In this document: positions 5,297-10,836 of the stretch, piece by piece
Layout: the number at the start of each line of letters is the position of its first letter
Position numbering within the stretch: position 1 is the stretch's first letter
Source: Candidatus Omnitrophota bacterium
GTDB lineage: Bacteria > Omnitrophota > Koll11 > Duberdicusellales > 4484-171
Assembly (NCBI GenBank): GCA_030692055.1
Contig: JAUYCY010000151.1
Location: 1-10,878 of the forward strand
DNA: 10,878 nt
Direction: 5' to 3'
Position numbers and translations under genes: made by a program
The notes under the pieces: generated by a model
Databases searched by the model: none
What the model was told of the DNA's origin: nothing
Seen by the model: the letters and a program-made list of their open reading frames with translations, nothing else

Positions 5297-5338
5297 CAGC
5301 CAGCCGCTCCCTGCCTGCCGGCAGGTAGGTACCAATTG
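5297..5338 (-). repeat. Partial second copy of the tRNA-Asn 5' half
   Basis: 5338-5330 (CAATTGGTA) and 5309-5297 (GAGCGGCTGGCTG) match 22 consecutive nt of the tRNA-Asn 5' exon (5011-4990). A 20-bp palindromic repeat (5329-5310) is inserted between them at the end of the D loop. The copy stops at the anticodon loop, one base short of where the intron begins in the intact gene, and the GIY-YIG frame starts three bases later. The acceptor strand is missing, so it is not a functional tRNA. Confidence 0.75.
5310..5329. repeat. TGCCTGCCGGCAGG palindromic repeat, copy b
   Basis: A 20-bp near-palindrome centred on TGCCGGCA, inserted cleanly into the tRNA-Asn fragment. Related to 2012-2033. The clean junctions show that this repeat family can insert as a unit. 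Confidence 0.7.
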
Positions 5339-5369
5339 CCCGCCACTTTCTAAATTATATTAAGGCGGG

Positions 5370-5418
5370 TCTGCCTTCGGCAGAAGCTTCCGCCAGGGGC
5401 GGATCAGCCTTTGGCTGA
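5370..5418. repeat. Three consecutive 15-nt hairpins
   Basis: TCTGCC-TTC-GGCAGA (5370-5384), TCCGCC-AGG-GGCGGA (5389-5403) and TCAGCC-TTT-GGCTGA (5404-5418). All fit TCNGCC-nnn-GGCNGA with the third base pair varying in a compensated way. They lie downstream of recR, but no T-run follows on the minus strand, so they are not called terminators. Confidence 0.75.
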
Positions 5419-5480
5419 ACCGGGGAAAACCGAATTTTCAAAGAATTGGATAGCGATTATAACGTATTTATACTATCTCG

Positions 5481-6083
5481 TCAAGAAACCGGTTTTTTAT
5501 CTAGAAGCGCCTTGCCAAGCGTTGCTGAATCAATATATTCTATTTGCGTCCCTAGAGGAATTCCAATCGCAATTCGATACATTTTAATCTTGTAAGGAGA
5601 GAGTTTTTGAATCAAAAACTGGGCGGTGAGTTCGCCGTCATTATCGGGATCAGTAGAAATAATTATTTCCTGGATTTGGCCGTTCTCTATCCGATTAATC
5701 AATTTCCCTATATTTAAATCTTCACTATTTATACCTTCCAAAGGTGAAACTGCACCCAATAAACAATAATAAAGGCCGTTATAGTGGGCAGTCTTTTCAA
5801 TGGCTAAAATATCTTTGGGTTCCTCTACAATGCAAATAACATCTTTTTCCCTTTTTGGCGAAGCACAAATAGAACAAACATCATGTGTGGAAAAATTATT
5901 ACAAAGCTTACATGGCTTTATGTGGCTATGCACTTCTTCTATGCTCTTGGATAAACTTTTTGCTTCTTCGACGGTCATCTTTAATATATAAAAAGCAATA
6001 CGCTCGGCGCTGCGCCTGCCAACACCGGGAAAACGCGAAAGGCTATGTATCAAATCATTAAGGATTTTTGGGAAAGTACTCAT
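5481..6083 (-). CDS. recR: Recombination mediator protein RecR
   Basis: At 200 residues this is the usual RecR length. The order is an N-terminal helix-hairpin-helix region (SRFPGVGRRSAERIAFYIL, about 16-34), a four-cysteine zinc module (CKLC ... CSIC), a Toprim domain beginning VICIVEEPKDILAIE and the conserved C terminus LGKALLDKKPV. RecR works with RecF and RecO to load RecA on gapped DNA. It is 71 bp downstream of dnaX on the same strand. In many bacteria ybaB/ebfC lies between these two, but it is absent here. No clear Shine-Dalgarno sequence precedes the ATG. The stop is TGA, which shows that TGA terminates in this genome. Confidence 0.97.
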   Translation of the reverse strand: MSTFPKILNDLIHSLSRFPGVGRRSAERIAFYILKMTVEEAKSLSKSIEEVHSHIKPCKLCNNFSTHDVCSICASPKREKDVICIVEEPKDILAIEKTAHYNGLYYCLLGAVSPLEGINSEDLNIGKLINRIENGQIQEIIISTDPDNDGELTAQFLIQKLSPYKIKMYRIAIGIPLGTQIEYIDSATLGKALLDKKPVS

Positions 6084-6154
6084 GTTTTAAACACAGATAA
6101 CCACAGACTAAAACCACAGATAGTCACAGATTTAAATCTGTGCTCATCTATGTA
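6084..6154 (-). repeat. CTGTG-rich repeats between dnaX and recR
   Basis: This 71-bp spacer holds a perfect 18-bp palindrome CACAGATTTAAATCTGTG (6125-6142). On the minus strand it is followed by repeated variants of TCTGTGGTT (about every 11-14 bases) up to the recR start. It occupies the place where ybaB often lies. No coding sequence fits. Confidence 0.65.
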
Positions 6155-7879
6155 CTATTCGTCATCAGTATGCAATCTTCCGCCAAAACCTTCAAGCAAT
6201 TCATTAATCAATTCATTAGAGCTATCGGAAAGCCCCGCTGAGTCATTCCCCGAGGCTTCGCTCGGCGCCCCTGCCTCAGGTATATCTTTTAAGGGCGCAG
6301 AAACACTTTCAACAAGGGTAAATTTTAGCCCTATATTTTTTCCTATGATTTTGGAAACAACCCCTTCGAGAAACTTTACGTTCTTACCTGACTCAACAAT
6401 TTCTTTATGAAAATAATTTTTTTTCGCAAATGCAATCGTAGCAACGCTTCCGCTTGATGATATAGGCTCAGCTAAAGATAAATGCGAGGCTATAGCTGCC
6501 CTAACCTTCTGAATATGTAAAATAGTTTCTTGCCATTTTGCCTTTACCTCTGACAATAAAACATTGTCGTTTTCTGTATTTTCCTCCTGGCTAATATCCA
6601 TATCCTCATCCTCGGACTCTTTCTTAGTCACGTCAAGGCTATCAATATCTAAATCAAAATCTGTATTTAATGTTTTGTTTTGCGTTTCTGGATTTTGTTT
6701 TGGCTTTTCAGGCAAATTATTTATCTGTTCGCTATTTTTTTTTATAGAATTATCCGCGTTATCTGACTTTATCTTTACCGGATCCCCTTGATAAGAAAAC
6801 TTTACCAGAGCTACCTCCAAAGGAACCCTCACGGTGTTTAGCCTATGAGATAACTCTTTCGCCTCAATGAGCAAATCAATGATTTCTAAAATTTCAGAAG
6901 TAGGAATATTCTCTGATATTCTAAAGATAGAATCCTTTGCTTGCGGCGATATATCGATTAACTCTTTAAAAGTTCTAGTGCTGACTTTTGCCAATAAGAG
7001 ATTGCGCAGATATTCTATTAAAGCATTAAGAAATATTCCTAAATCCTTACCGTCTTTTACGACTTTATCTATGAAATCTAGTGAAGCACTTAAATCTTTT
7101 TCTACAATATATTTGAGTATAGTCGTTAAAGTATCTTCGTCAATTATTCCTAGAAATGAAAGAACATCTTTTATCGAGCCTTTTTCTAAAATCACCGGCA
7201 CTAATTGATCCAACAATGACTCCGCATCGCGGATACTACCTCCGGCTGCCCTTGCGATTGCATAAAGAAGGCTATCCTCTATAGAGATGCCTTCAGCTTT
7301 CACTATCTTTTTTAACTTATCTACAATTTTTTCTAAAGGCACTAAGTTAAACTGAAACTTTTGGCAACGCGATAATATCGTAGGCAAAACTTTATGCGGA
7401 TGGGTGGTAGCAAAAATAAATTTTACATGTGCCGGCGGTTCCTCCAAGGTTTTAAGAAGTGCATTGAAGGCCTCCTGCGTTAACATATGCACTTCATCAA
7501 TAATATAAATTTTATAGCGCGAGTGCGCTGAGGAAAGTTTTACGTTTTCACGCAGCGTACGTATATCTTCAATGCTCCTATTAGAGGCTCCGTCGATCTC
7601 AATGATGTCTAAAGAAATGCCTTTAGCAATTTCTACGCAACTGATACATTTTTCGCAAGGCTTCACCACCGGATCTTTTGAGCTTTCACAGTTAAACGCT
7701 TTGGCTATAATTCTTGCTAAAGAAGTTTTGCCTGTTCCGCGCGGCCCGCTAAAAAGATAAGCATGGTGGATATGCTTTTTTAAAATAGCGTTCTTCAAAG
7801 AAACAACTACTTGTTCTTGGCCGACGACTTCGTCAAAATTTTTCGGCCGGTATTTTAAGGCGAATGCTATATAGTCCAT
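6155..7879 (-). CDS. dnaX: DNA polymerase III subunits gamma/tau
   Basis: This 574-residue protein is the clamp-loader ATPase of the replicase. Visible parts: Walker A GPRGTGKTS (45-53), zinc cysteines C64, C75, C78 and C81, Walker B/DExx IIDEVHM (126-132), sensor 1 ATT (157-159), the SRC arginine finger (170-172), and AAA+ and collar helices to about 370. Then comes an acidic, low-complexity linker (about 375-445, with EDEDMDISQEENTEND) and a C-terminal tau-type domain (about 445-550). An A9 run at 6743-6735 covers codons 379-382. A slip of one base there reaches TAG at once and gives a 382-residue gamma form. The gene begins 7 bp after the membrane protein gene, so they are probably cotranscribed. 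No strong Shine-Dalgarno sequence is seen. Confidence 0.97.
   Translation of the reverse strand: MDYIAFALKYRPKNFDEVVGQEQVVVSLKNAILKKHIHHAYLFSGPRGTGKTSLARIIAKAFNCESSKDPVVKPCEKCISCVEIAKGISLDIIEIDGASNRSIEDIRTLRENVKLSSAHSRYKIYIIDEVHMLTQEAFNALLKTLEEPPAHVKFIFATTHPHKVLPTILSRCQKFQFNLVPLEKIVDKLKKIVKAEGISIEDSLLYAIARAAGGSIRDAESLLDQLVPVILEKGSIKDVLSFLGIIDEDTLTTILKYIVEKDLSASLDFIDKVVKDGKDLGIFLNALIEYLRNLLLAKVSTRTFKELIDISPQAKDSIFRISENIPTSEILEIIDLLIEAKELSHRLNTVRVPLEVALVKFSYQGDPVKIKSDNADNSIKKNSEQINNLPEKPKQNPETQNKTLNTDFDLDIDSLDVTKKESEDEDMDISQEENTENDNVLLSEVKAKWQETILHIQKVRAAIASHLSLAEPISSSGSVATIAFAKKNYFHKEIVESGKNVKFLEGVVSKIIGKNIGLKFTLVESVSAPLKDIPEAGAPSEASGNDSAGLSDSSNELINELLEGFGGRLHTDDE
6735..6743 (-). promoter_or_regulatory. 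A9 slippage site in dnaX
   Basis: In frame the region reads ATA AAA AAA AAT AGC. One extra A in the transcript, or a -1 ribosomal shift, gives ATA AAA AAA AAA TAG. The product would end right after the conserved domains I-III. Slippery A-runs in dnaX are known to produce gamma in Thermus thermophilus (transcriptional slippage at A9) and in E. coli (ribosomal frameshift). Confidence 0.6.
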
Positions 7880-7886
7880 AACTCTG

Positions 7887-8246
7887 TTATTTAAAAATAA
7901 AAAAGAATGATAGCCCCATAGCGATTGCTACCAAACAACCCAATAAATAATATATTCTTATAAACATCTTACCCTTCGGATTAAACCTTCCATCTTCATC
8001 AAACCAGTGAAAAGGATCCCACGTTGGTTTCTTAAATCGCGCTAAGAATATAAAGATATCTTCAGTCATATCTATCTTCCAGCTTAAGAATAGGAAAAAT
8101 ATGGCGAACAAAAAGCTTCCGCTAGCGCAAATCAATCTCACGGTTTTCTCATCGTTTGTTTCAATATGGCTTAAACCATACATAACTGCCATTCCGATTA
8201 GTATCCCAATAACAATATTTTTAAGCGAAACTATTTTCTTTTCCAT
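7887..8246 (-). CDS. Small membrane protein upstream of dnaX
   Basis: This 119-residue protein is not recognised as a named family. Three hydrophobic segments are visible: about 10-24 (NIVIGILIGMAVMYG), 41-56 (SGSFLFAIFFLFLSW) and the C-terminal 99-118 (YYLLGCLVAIAMGLSFFFIF). Between the second and third lies a soluble loop with aromatic and charged residues (WDPFHWFDEDGRFNPKG). It is likely an inner-membrane protein. The stop lies 7 bp from the dnaX start, so it leads a membrane protein-dnaX-recR run. GGAG lies before the ATG at 8246. The same ribosome-binding segment is duplicated 29 bp upstream, where it precedes a five-codon frame. Confidence 0.8.
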   Translation of the reverse strand: MEKKIVSLKNIVIGILIGMAVMYGLSHIETNDEKTVRLICASGSFLFAIFFLFLSWKIDMTEDIFIFLARFKKPTWDPFHWFDEDGRFNPKGKMFIRIYYLLGCLVAIAMGLSFFFIFK

Positions 8247-8257
8247 ACTACTCCGAG

Positions 8258-8275
8258 TTATAGGTCTAATCCCAT
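8258..8275 (-). other. Five-codon upstream reading frame
   Basis: ATG GGA TTA GAC CTA TAA follows its own GGAG, in a segment CTCGGAGTAG-n-ATGG that is repeated at the start of the membrane protein gene. It may be a leader peptide or only a by-product of a small duplication. Confidence 0.3.
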
Positions 8276-8283
8276 TCTACTCC

Positions 8284-8304
8284 GAGCCATAAAAATTATG
8301 GCTC
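8284..8304. repeat. Perfect hairpin upstream of the membrane protein gene
   Basis: GAGCCATAA and TTATGGCTC, 9-bp arms with an AAA loop. No T-run follows on the minus strand after the stem, so it is more likely a regulatory or dispersed palindrome than a terminator. Confidence 0.55.
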
Positions 8305-8331
8305 TCGCCGGAAGGGTTCACTTAAAAATCT

Positions 8332-8364
8332 GGCGAAGGGGTGGGGATTTCACTTCGCCTTTTT
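8332..8364. terminator. Hairpin with flanking T-run
   Basis: GGCGAAG (8332-8338) and CTTCGCC (8353-8359) enclose 14 bases and are followed by T5 on the plus strand. On the minus strand T5 follows three bases after the stem. The loop contains GGTGGGGATTT, also present in the tRNA-Ser T-arm region. It may end tRNA-Ser transcription. Confidence 0.5.
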
Positions 8365-8384
8365 ACTTTTTGTTAGGCTCGTGG

Positions 8385-8424
8385 AACCGCTTTTTGGAAT
8401 AAGATAACCTATATTCTAGCGGTT
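8385..8424. repeat. 40-nt imperfect inverted repeat
   Basis: Outer arms AACCGCT (8385-8391) and AGCGGTT (8418-8424), inner arms GAATA (8397-8401) and TATTC (8412-8416), with an asymmetric bulge. It has the shape of a folded recombination or regulatory site but lacks the integron attC end motifs. Confidence 0.45.
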
Positions 8425-8434
8425 AGTAAGCACT

Positions 8435-8452
8435 CTCCGACGATAGTCGGAG
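8435..8452. repeat. Palindrome CTCCGAC-GATA-GTCGGAG
   Basis: Perfect 7-bp arms with a 4-nt loop. Its partner at 8580-8597 differs by one compensated base pair. Confidence 0.7.
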
Positions 8453-8550
8453 TTATGCCGAAGGCATCTTATTACATCCAAATAATGTATTAGGCTTTGC
8501 AATACGATGAGCCTACTGTTCTCCACCACTCTTACAAAGAACCACAAACA

Positions 8551-8571
8551 ATACGGAGAGGTGGGGATTTG
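8551..8571. repeat. tRNA-Ser 3'-end copy, candidate attachment site
   Basis: These 21 bases are identical to 8687-8707, which cover the 3' end of tRNA-Ser (T-arm strand, acceptor strand, discriminator) plus three bases beyond it. The copies are in the same orientation, 136 bp apart. The copy lies downstream of the tRNA, as expected for the far end of an element that used the tRNA 3' end, but little of such an element remains between them. Confidence 0.65.
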
Positions 8572-8579
8572 CAACCAAT

Positions 8580-8597
8580 CTTCGACAATAGTCGAAG
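8580..8597. repeat. Palindrome CTTCGAC-AATA-GTCGAAG
   Basis: Perfect 7-bp arms. Compared with 8435-8452, a C-G pair has become T-A on both sides of the stem. Confidence 0.7.
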
Positions 8598-8674
8598 CTA
8601 TTCAAAAAATATTCATTGGTTCCAAATACCTTACGCCTCACCATAAACGTTTATCTTATCGAAAAACTCTCGGC

Positions 8675-9850
8675 CTAGATGAAACTATACGGAGAGGTGG
8701 GGATTTGAACCCCAGGTACAGCTTTACAACCGTACAGCGGTTTAGCAAACCGCCGCCTTAAACCACTCGGCCACCTCTCCGAAGCAGAATTATCAATATT
8801 TTCAATGGTTTTCGTGAGTCGAGAATCTACCTCTGTTCCGATACTCTTCTTTGGTGTCCAAATAGTGTCTATCTGTGACCCCAATGCCTCTACCGCTTTG
8901 ACTTTATGGCTCTGTGACAGATGAGCGTATCGTAATGTCATTTCAATGCGTTTATGTCCCATAAGCTCCTTAACGGTTACTAAATCAACACCGTTCATTA
9001 CTAAGTAGCTCGCATAGGTATGCCTAAGGTCATGCCAATGTAGATTTTCTATTTTAGCATTATCAACCGCTTTTTCAAAGGAATTTCTTATCCCATAGAC
9101 AGGGAAAACAAATTCACTCGAGGATTGTTCCTTAAGGTTAAGCAAAATTTTTCGTAAGAGGTTATTAATGGGAATTATCTTGCGTTCCTTATTCTTAGTC
9201 TTGTTAAAATAAATCAGATTGCTCTTAAAATCCACCGAAGACCACTGCAAGCTAAATTGTTCGCTATATCTTGTTCCGGTATTAAGCGCAAACAACACCG
9301 CTTGCCGCAAGTAAGGACTGCAAGCATCTAAAAGCCTTACCAGCTCCTCTTTCTCTAAATACCGTATCCTCCAATTGTCTTCTTTAAAGTGTTTGACATT
9401 ACGTAGAGGATTCTCCTTAACATTGCCCCACTGTATCGCCTTGTTAAACATTGTCTTGATTATCGTCAAGTAGCGGTTAACAGTCGATGGTTTATTTCCC
9501 TCTTCAAGTTTATGCTTTTTAAATAGCTCTATATCGTAAGGGGTTATTTCATCCATAAATTTGCTTGTTTCAATAAACGTAACAAATTTATCCAGCCGTT
9601 CACTATCGTCTTTCCATGAAATTTTATTTACTTTAGAATGAGTTTCAATGAAGAGGTTAACAAAATCTGCTAATTTAATGCGCTCCAGTTTTTCTTTATC
9701 AAGAAACTTATTTTCAGCAATCTCAGTCTTCCTCTTGCCAAGTACTGTTTTGGCTAATTTCTTGTTCGTGCCGATTTTCTCCCGTTTCCGCCGGCCGTTA
9801 GGAAGGTAATAATCGATATACCAGTTCTCGCCCTTAAGAAATACTCCCAT
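8675..9850 (-). CDS. Tyrosine recombinase (phage-type integrase)
   Basis: A 391-residue integrase that joins an element to the chromosome through a tyrosine-DNA link. An N-terminal arm-type DNA-binding region (about 1-55) is followed by a SAM-like core-binding domain (about 58-150) and the catalytic domain (about 165-320). The catalytic residues R194 (TGTRYSE), H273 and R276 (HDLRHTYAS), H299 (LMGHKR) and Y308 (LRYAHLS) are all present, with a lysine in KTKNKERKIIPI. The frame does not stop where relatives usually do. Residues from about 357 on (ERWPSGLRRRF ... VPGVQIPTSPYSFI) are tRNA-Ser read in the sense direction. The gene ends at TAG just beyond the tRNA. It starts five bases after the ribbon-helix-helix gene, in one operon. 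Confidence 0.95.
   Translation of the reverse strand: MGVFLKGENWYIDYYLPNGRRKREKIGTNKKLAKTVLGKRKTEIAENKFLDKEKLERIKLADFVNLFIETHSKVNKISWKDDSERLDKFVTFIETSKFMDEITPYDIELFKKHKLEEGNKPSTVNRYLTIIKTMFNKAIQWGNVKENPLRNVKHFKEDNWRIRYLEKEELVRLLDACSPYLRQAVLFALNTGTRYSEQFSLQWSSVDFKSNLIYFNKTKNKERKIIPINNLLRKILLNLKEQSSSEFVFPVYGIRNSFEKAVDNAKIENLHWHDLRHTYASYLVMNGVDLVTVKELMGHKRIEMTLRYAHLSQSHKVKAVEALGSQIDTIWTPKKSIGTEVDSRLTKTIENIDNSASERWPSGLRRRFAKPLYGCKAVPGVQIPTSPYSFI
8687..8707. repeat. tRNA-Ser 3' end, partner of the copy at 8551
   Basis: The 21-bp direct repeat partner inside the intact tRNA-Ser. See 8551-8571. Confidence 0.65.
8690..8780 (-). tRNA. tRNA-Ser(GCT)
   Basis: 91 nt with the long variable arm of class II tRNAs. 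Acceptor GGAGAGG/CCTCTCC, discriminator G, anticodon loop TTTGCTAA region with anticodon GCT, T arm closing on GGGGTTCAAATCCCC. CCA is not encoded (TAT follows), unlike tRNA-Asn here. The whole gene lies inside the 3' part of the integrase frame on the same strand, so the tRNA marks the junction between the element and the chromosome. Confidence 0.95.
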
Positions 9851-9854
9851 AGGT

Positions 9855-10007
9855 TTATTTTTGTTTTCTTTCCTTACTCTTTCTCCATTGTCGCCATAGA
9901 TGTATCAATAAATTGCTAACAGTTCTTGATTCTTCCTTTGCATCCTTATCTAATAGCTTTTTGTCTTCTTCGCTTATCCTGATACTCACGAATTTACCCT
10001 TTTCCAT
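9855..10007 (-). CDS. Small ribbon-helix-helix DNA-binding protein
   Basis: 50 residues: MEKGKFVSIRISEEDKKLL, then DKDAKEESRTVSNLLIHLWRQW and a basic tail. The beta strand KFVSIRI and the two following helices fit the ribbon-helix-helix (CopG/Arc-like) fold that binds palindromic operators as a dimer. AGGAGG lies six bases before the ATG. It sits between the excisionase-like gene and the integrase, whose ATG follows the TAA after four bases. The promoter just upstream carries a perfect palindrome in its spacer, so autorepression and control of integrase expression are likely. Confidence 0.85.
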   Translation of the reverse strand: MEKGKFVSIRISEEDKKLLDKDAKEESRTVSNLLIHLWRQWRKSKERKQK

Positions 10008-10019
10008 CAGTTACCTCCT

Positions 10020-10048
10020 ATTGTAACACATAGTGTTACATTTGTCAA
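10020..10048 (-). promoter_or_regulatory. Promoter with built-in operator
   Basis: On the minus strand: perfect TTGACA (10048-10043), a 17-base spacer, TACAAT (10025-10020). The spacer and -10 box contain a perfect 19-bp palindrome TGTAACAC-n3-GTGTTACA (10022-10040). The start of transcription would fall beside or beyond the AGGAGG, so mRNA from this promoter would have almost no leader and might lack the ribosome-binding site. Confidence 0.8.
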
Positions 10049-10072
10049 CATCTTCCTACCGTAAGTATATCA

Positions 10073-10258
10073 TCATATATCATAGGTGGCAACTGAGTTC
10101 TGTTTAACCCACTCATCAATTTCTTCTACAGAAAATCTTACTAAACGTCCGAGCTTTTTATAGGGAATTTTCTTTTGAGAAACCCACCCATAAATAGTAT
10201 TGATACTCACTCCCAGATATTCCGATAATTCTTTTGGCGACAGATACCGTTTTTCCAT
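10073..10258 (-). CDS. Excisionase-type helix-turn-helix protein
   Basis: 61 residues forming one winged HTH of the MerR/Xis type (HTH_17). The helix-turn-helix is KELSEYLGVSINTIYGWVSQ, then the wing KKIPYKKLGRLVRFSVEEIDEWV. Proteins of this type bend DNA at attachment sites and favour excision, or act as small repressors. Its place beside an integrase on the same strand supports the excisionase role. The ATG at 10258 has no clear Shine-Dalgarno sequence. Confidence 0.88.
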   Translation of the reverse strand: MEKRYLSPKELSEYLGVSINTIYGWVSQKKIPYKKLGRLVRFSVEEIDEWVKQNSVATYDI

Positions 10259-10360
10259 ATGAGTATCTAGACGTAGCTTAATTTACTGGACTTTTAACAA
10301 TACATTGCTTGTTTTAGCTCGTGAATTTTTGACTATCTTTTAAAATGTATGAAACTCCCC

Positions 10361-10405
10361 TTTTTTTGTAAAAGTGCCTCTACAATGCCATTTTTTACAA
10401 AAAAA
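10361..10405. repeat. 13-bp inverted repeat upstream of the excisionase gene
   Basis: TTTTTTTGTAAAA (10361-10373) and TTTTACAAAAAAA (10393-10405) are perfect arms 19 bases apart, in the otherwise empty stretch 10259-10419. TGCC occurs beside each arm. A protein-binding site, such as an operator or a recombination-directionality site, is possible. AT-richness weakens the significance. Confidence 0.45.
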
Positions 10406-10419
10406 TGCCGACTCAATTG

Positions 10420-10740
10420 CTAGTTTTGAATGGTAGAACTTTGAGCCATAGTAAGATATGGTTTAGAGCTCACTTTTTTACGTTTTGGATTCTTGCCTAG
10501 TCTATAAACCCAAAGAAAACATTGGAAATATTGACATATTCTGAGTTCTTTTTTAGAAAAACCACTGCAATCAAGGCATTTTTGTTTTATGGCTGGTAAG
10601 GGGGGCAGTTTTGATTGTTGTTTTTTACCGAATCTGTATGGATAAAGAAAACAGGCGTAGGAAGGACAAAGGGTTATTTCTTTTCTTTGGTTATTCATAC
10701 AATAGAGGCAATATTTTTTAATGGAAAGTAGCGGCCGCAT
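10420..10740 (-). CDS. Double zinc-ribbon protein of a mobile element
   Basis: 106 residues built from two copies of one module. Repeat 1 has C11, C14, C25 and C30. Repeat 2 has C55, C58, C69 and C74. Both have the same spacing C-x2-C-x10-C-x4-C and each is followed by a YR-F/L-GK motif (FLYPYRFGK, FLWVYRLGK). I know this module (CLDC ... CxLxxYRxGKNP) from small hypothetical proteins of phages and integrated elements. Its function is unknown. DNA or RNA binding through two metal-bound knuckles is plausible. It is the first gene of the element seen in this window and points towards the integrase. No Shine-Dalgarno sequence is evident. Confidence 0.8.
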   Translation of the reverse strand: MRPLLSIKKYCLYCMNNQRKEITLCPSYACFLYPYRFGKKQQSKLPPLPAIKQKCLDCSGFSKKELRICQYFQCFLWVYRLGKNPKRKKVSSKPYLTMAQSSTIQN

Positions 10741-10836
10741 TTTTATAAAAATAATCTATTTTATTCCTTTAGTTTTTAAAACACATATATAGAGACTTAT
10801 AGATTAGATACTCCCTTAGAGACTATATATAGGCAA

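Larger units (their letters stand above)
8305..8686. other. Gene-free stretch between dnaX run and tRNA-Ser
   Basis: About 380 bases with no credible gene. It contains a hairpin terminator (8332-8364), a 40-nt imperfect stem-loop (8385-8424), two related palindromes (8435-8452, 8580-8597) and a copy of the tRNA-Ser 3' end (8551-8571). A plus-strand frame at 8507-8761 is only the antisense of tRNA-Ser. The content suggests debris of past integrations at the tRNA. Confidence 0.6.

Noticed and set aside
8385..8424. Integron attC site
   Set aside because: The stem has the right general shape, but the RYYYAAC and GTTRRRY end motifs are absent and no integron integrase is seen.
8507..8761. Plus-strand frame ending in GGDLNPRYSFTTV
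   Set aside because: That ending is the usual false translation of antisense tRNA, here tRNA-Ser.
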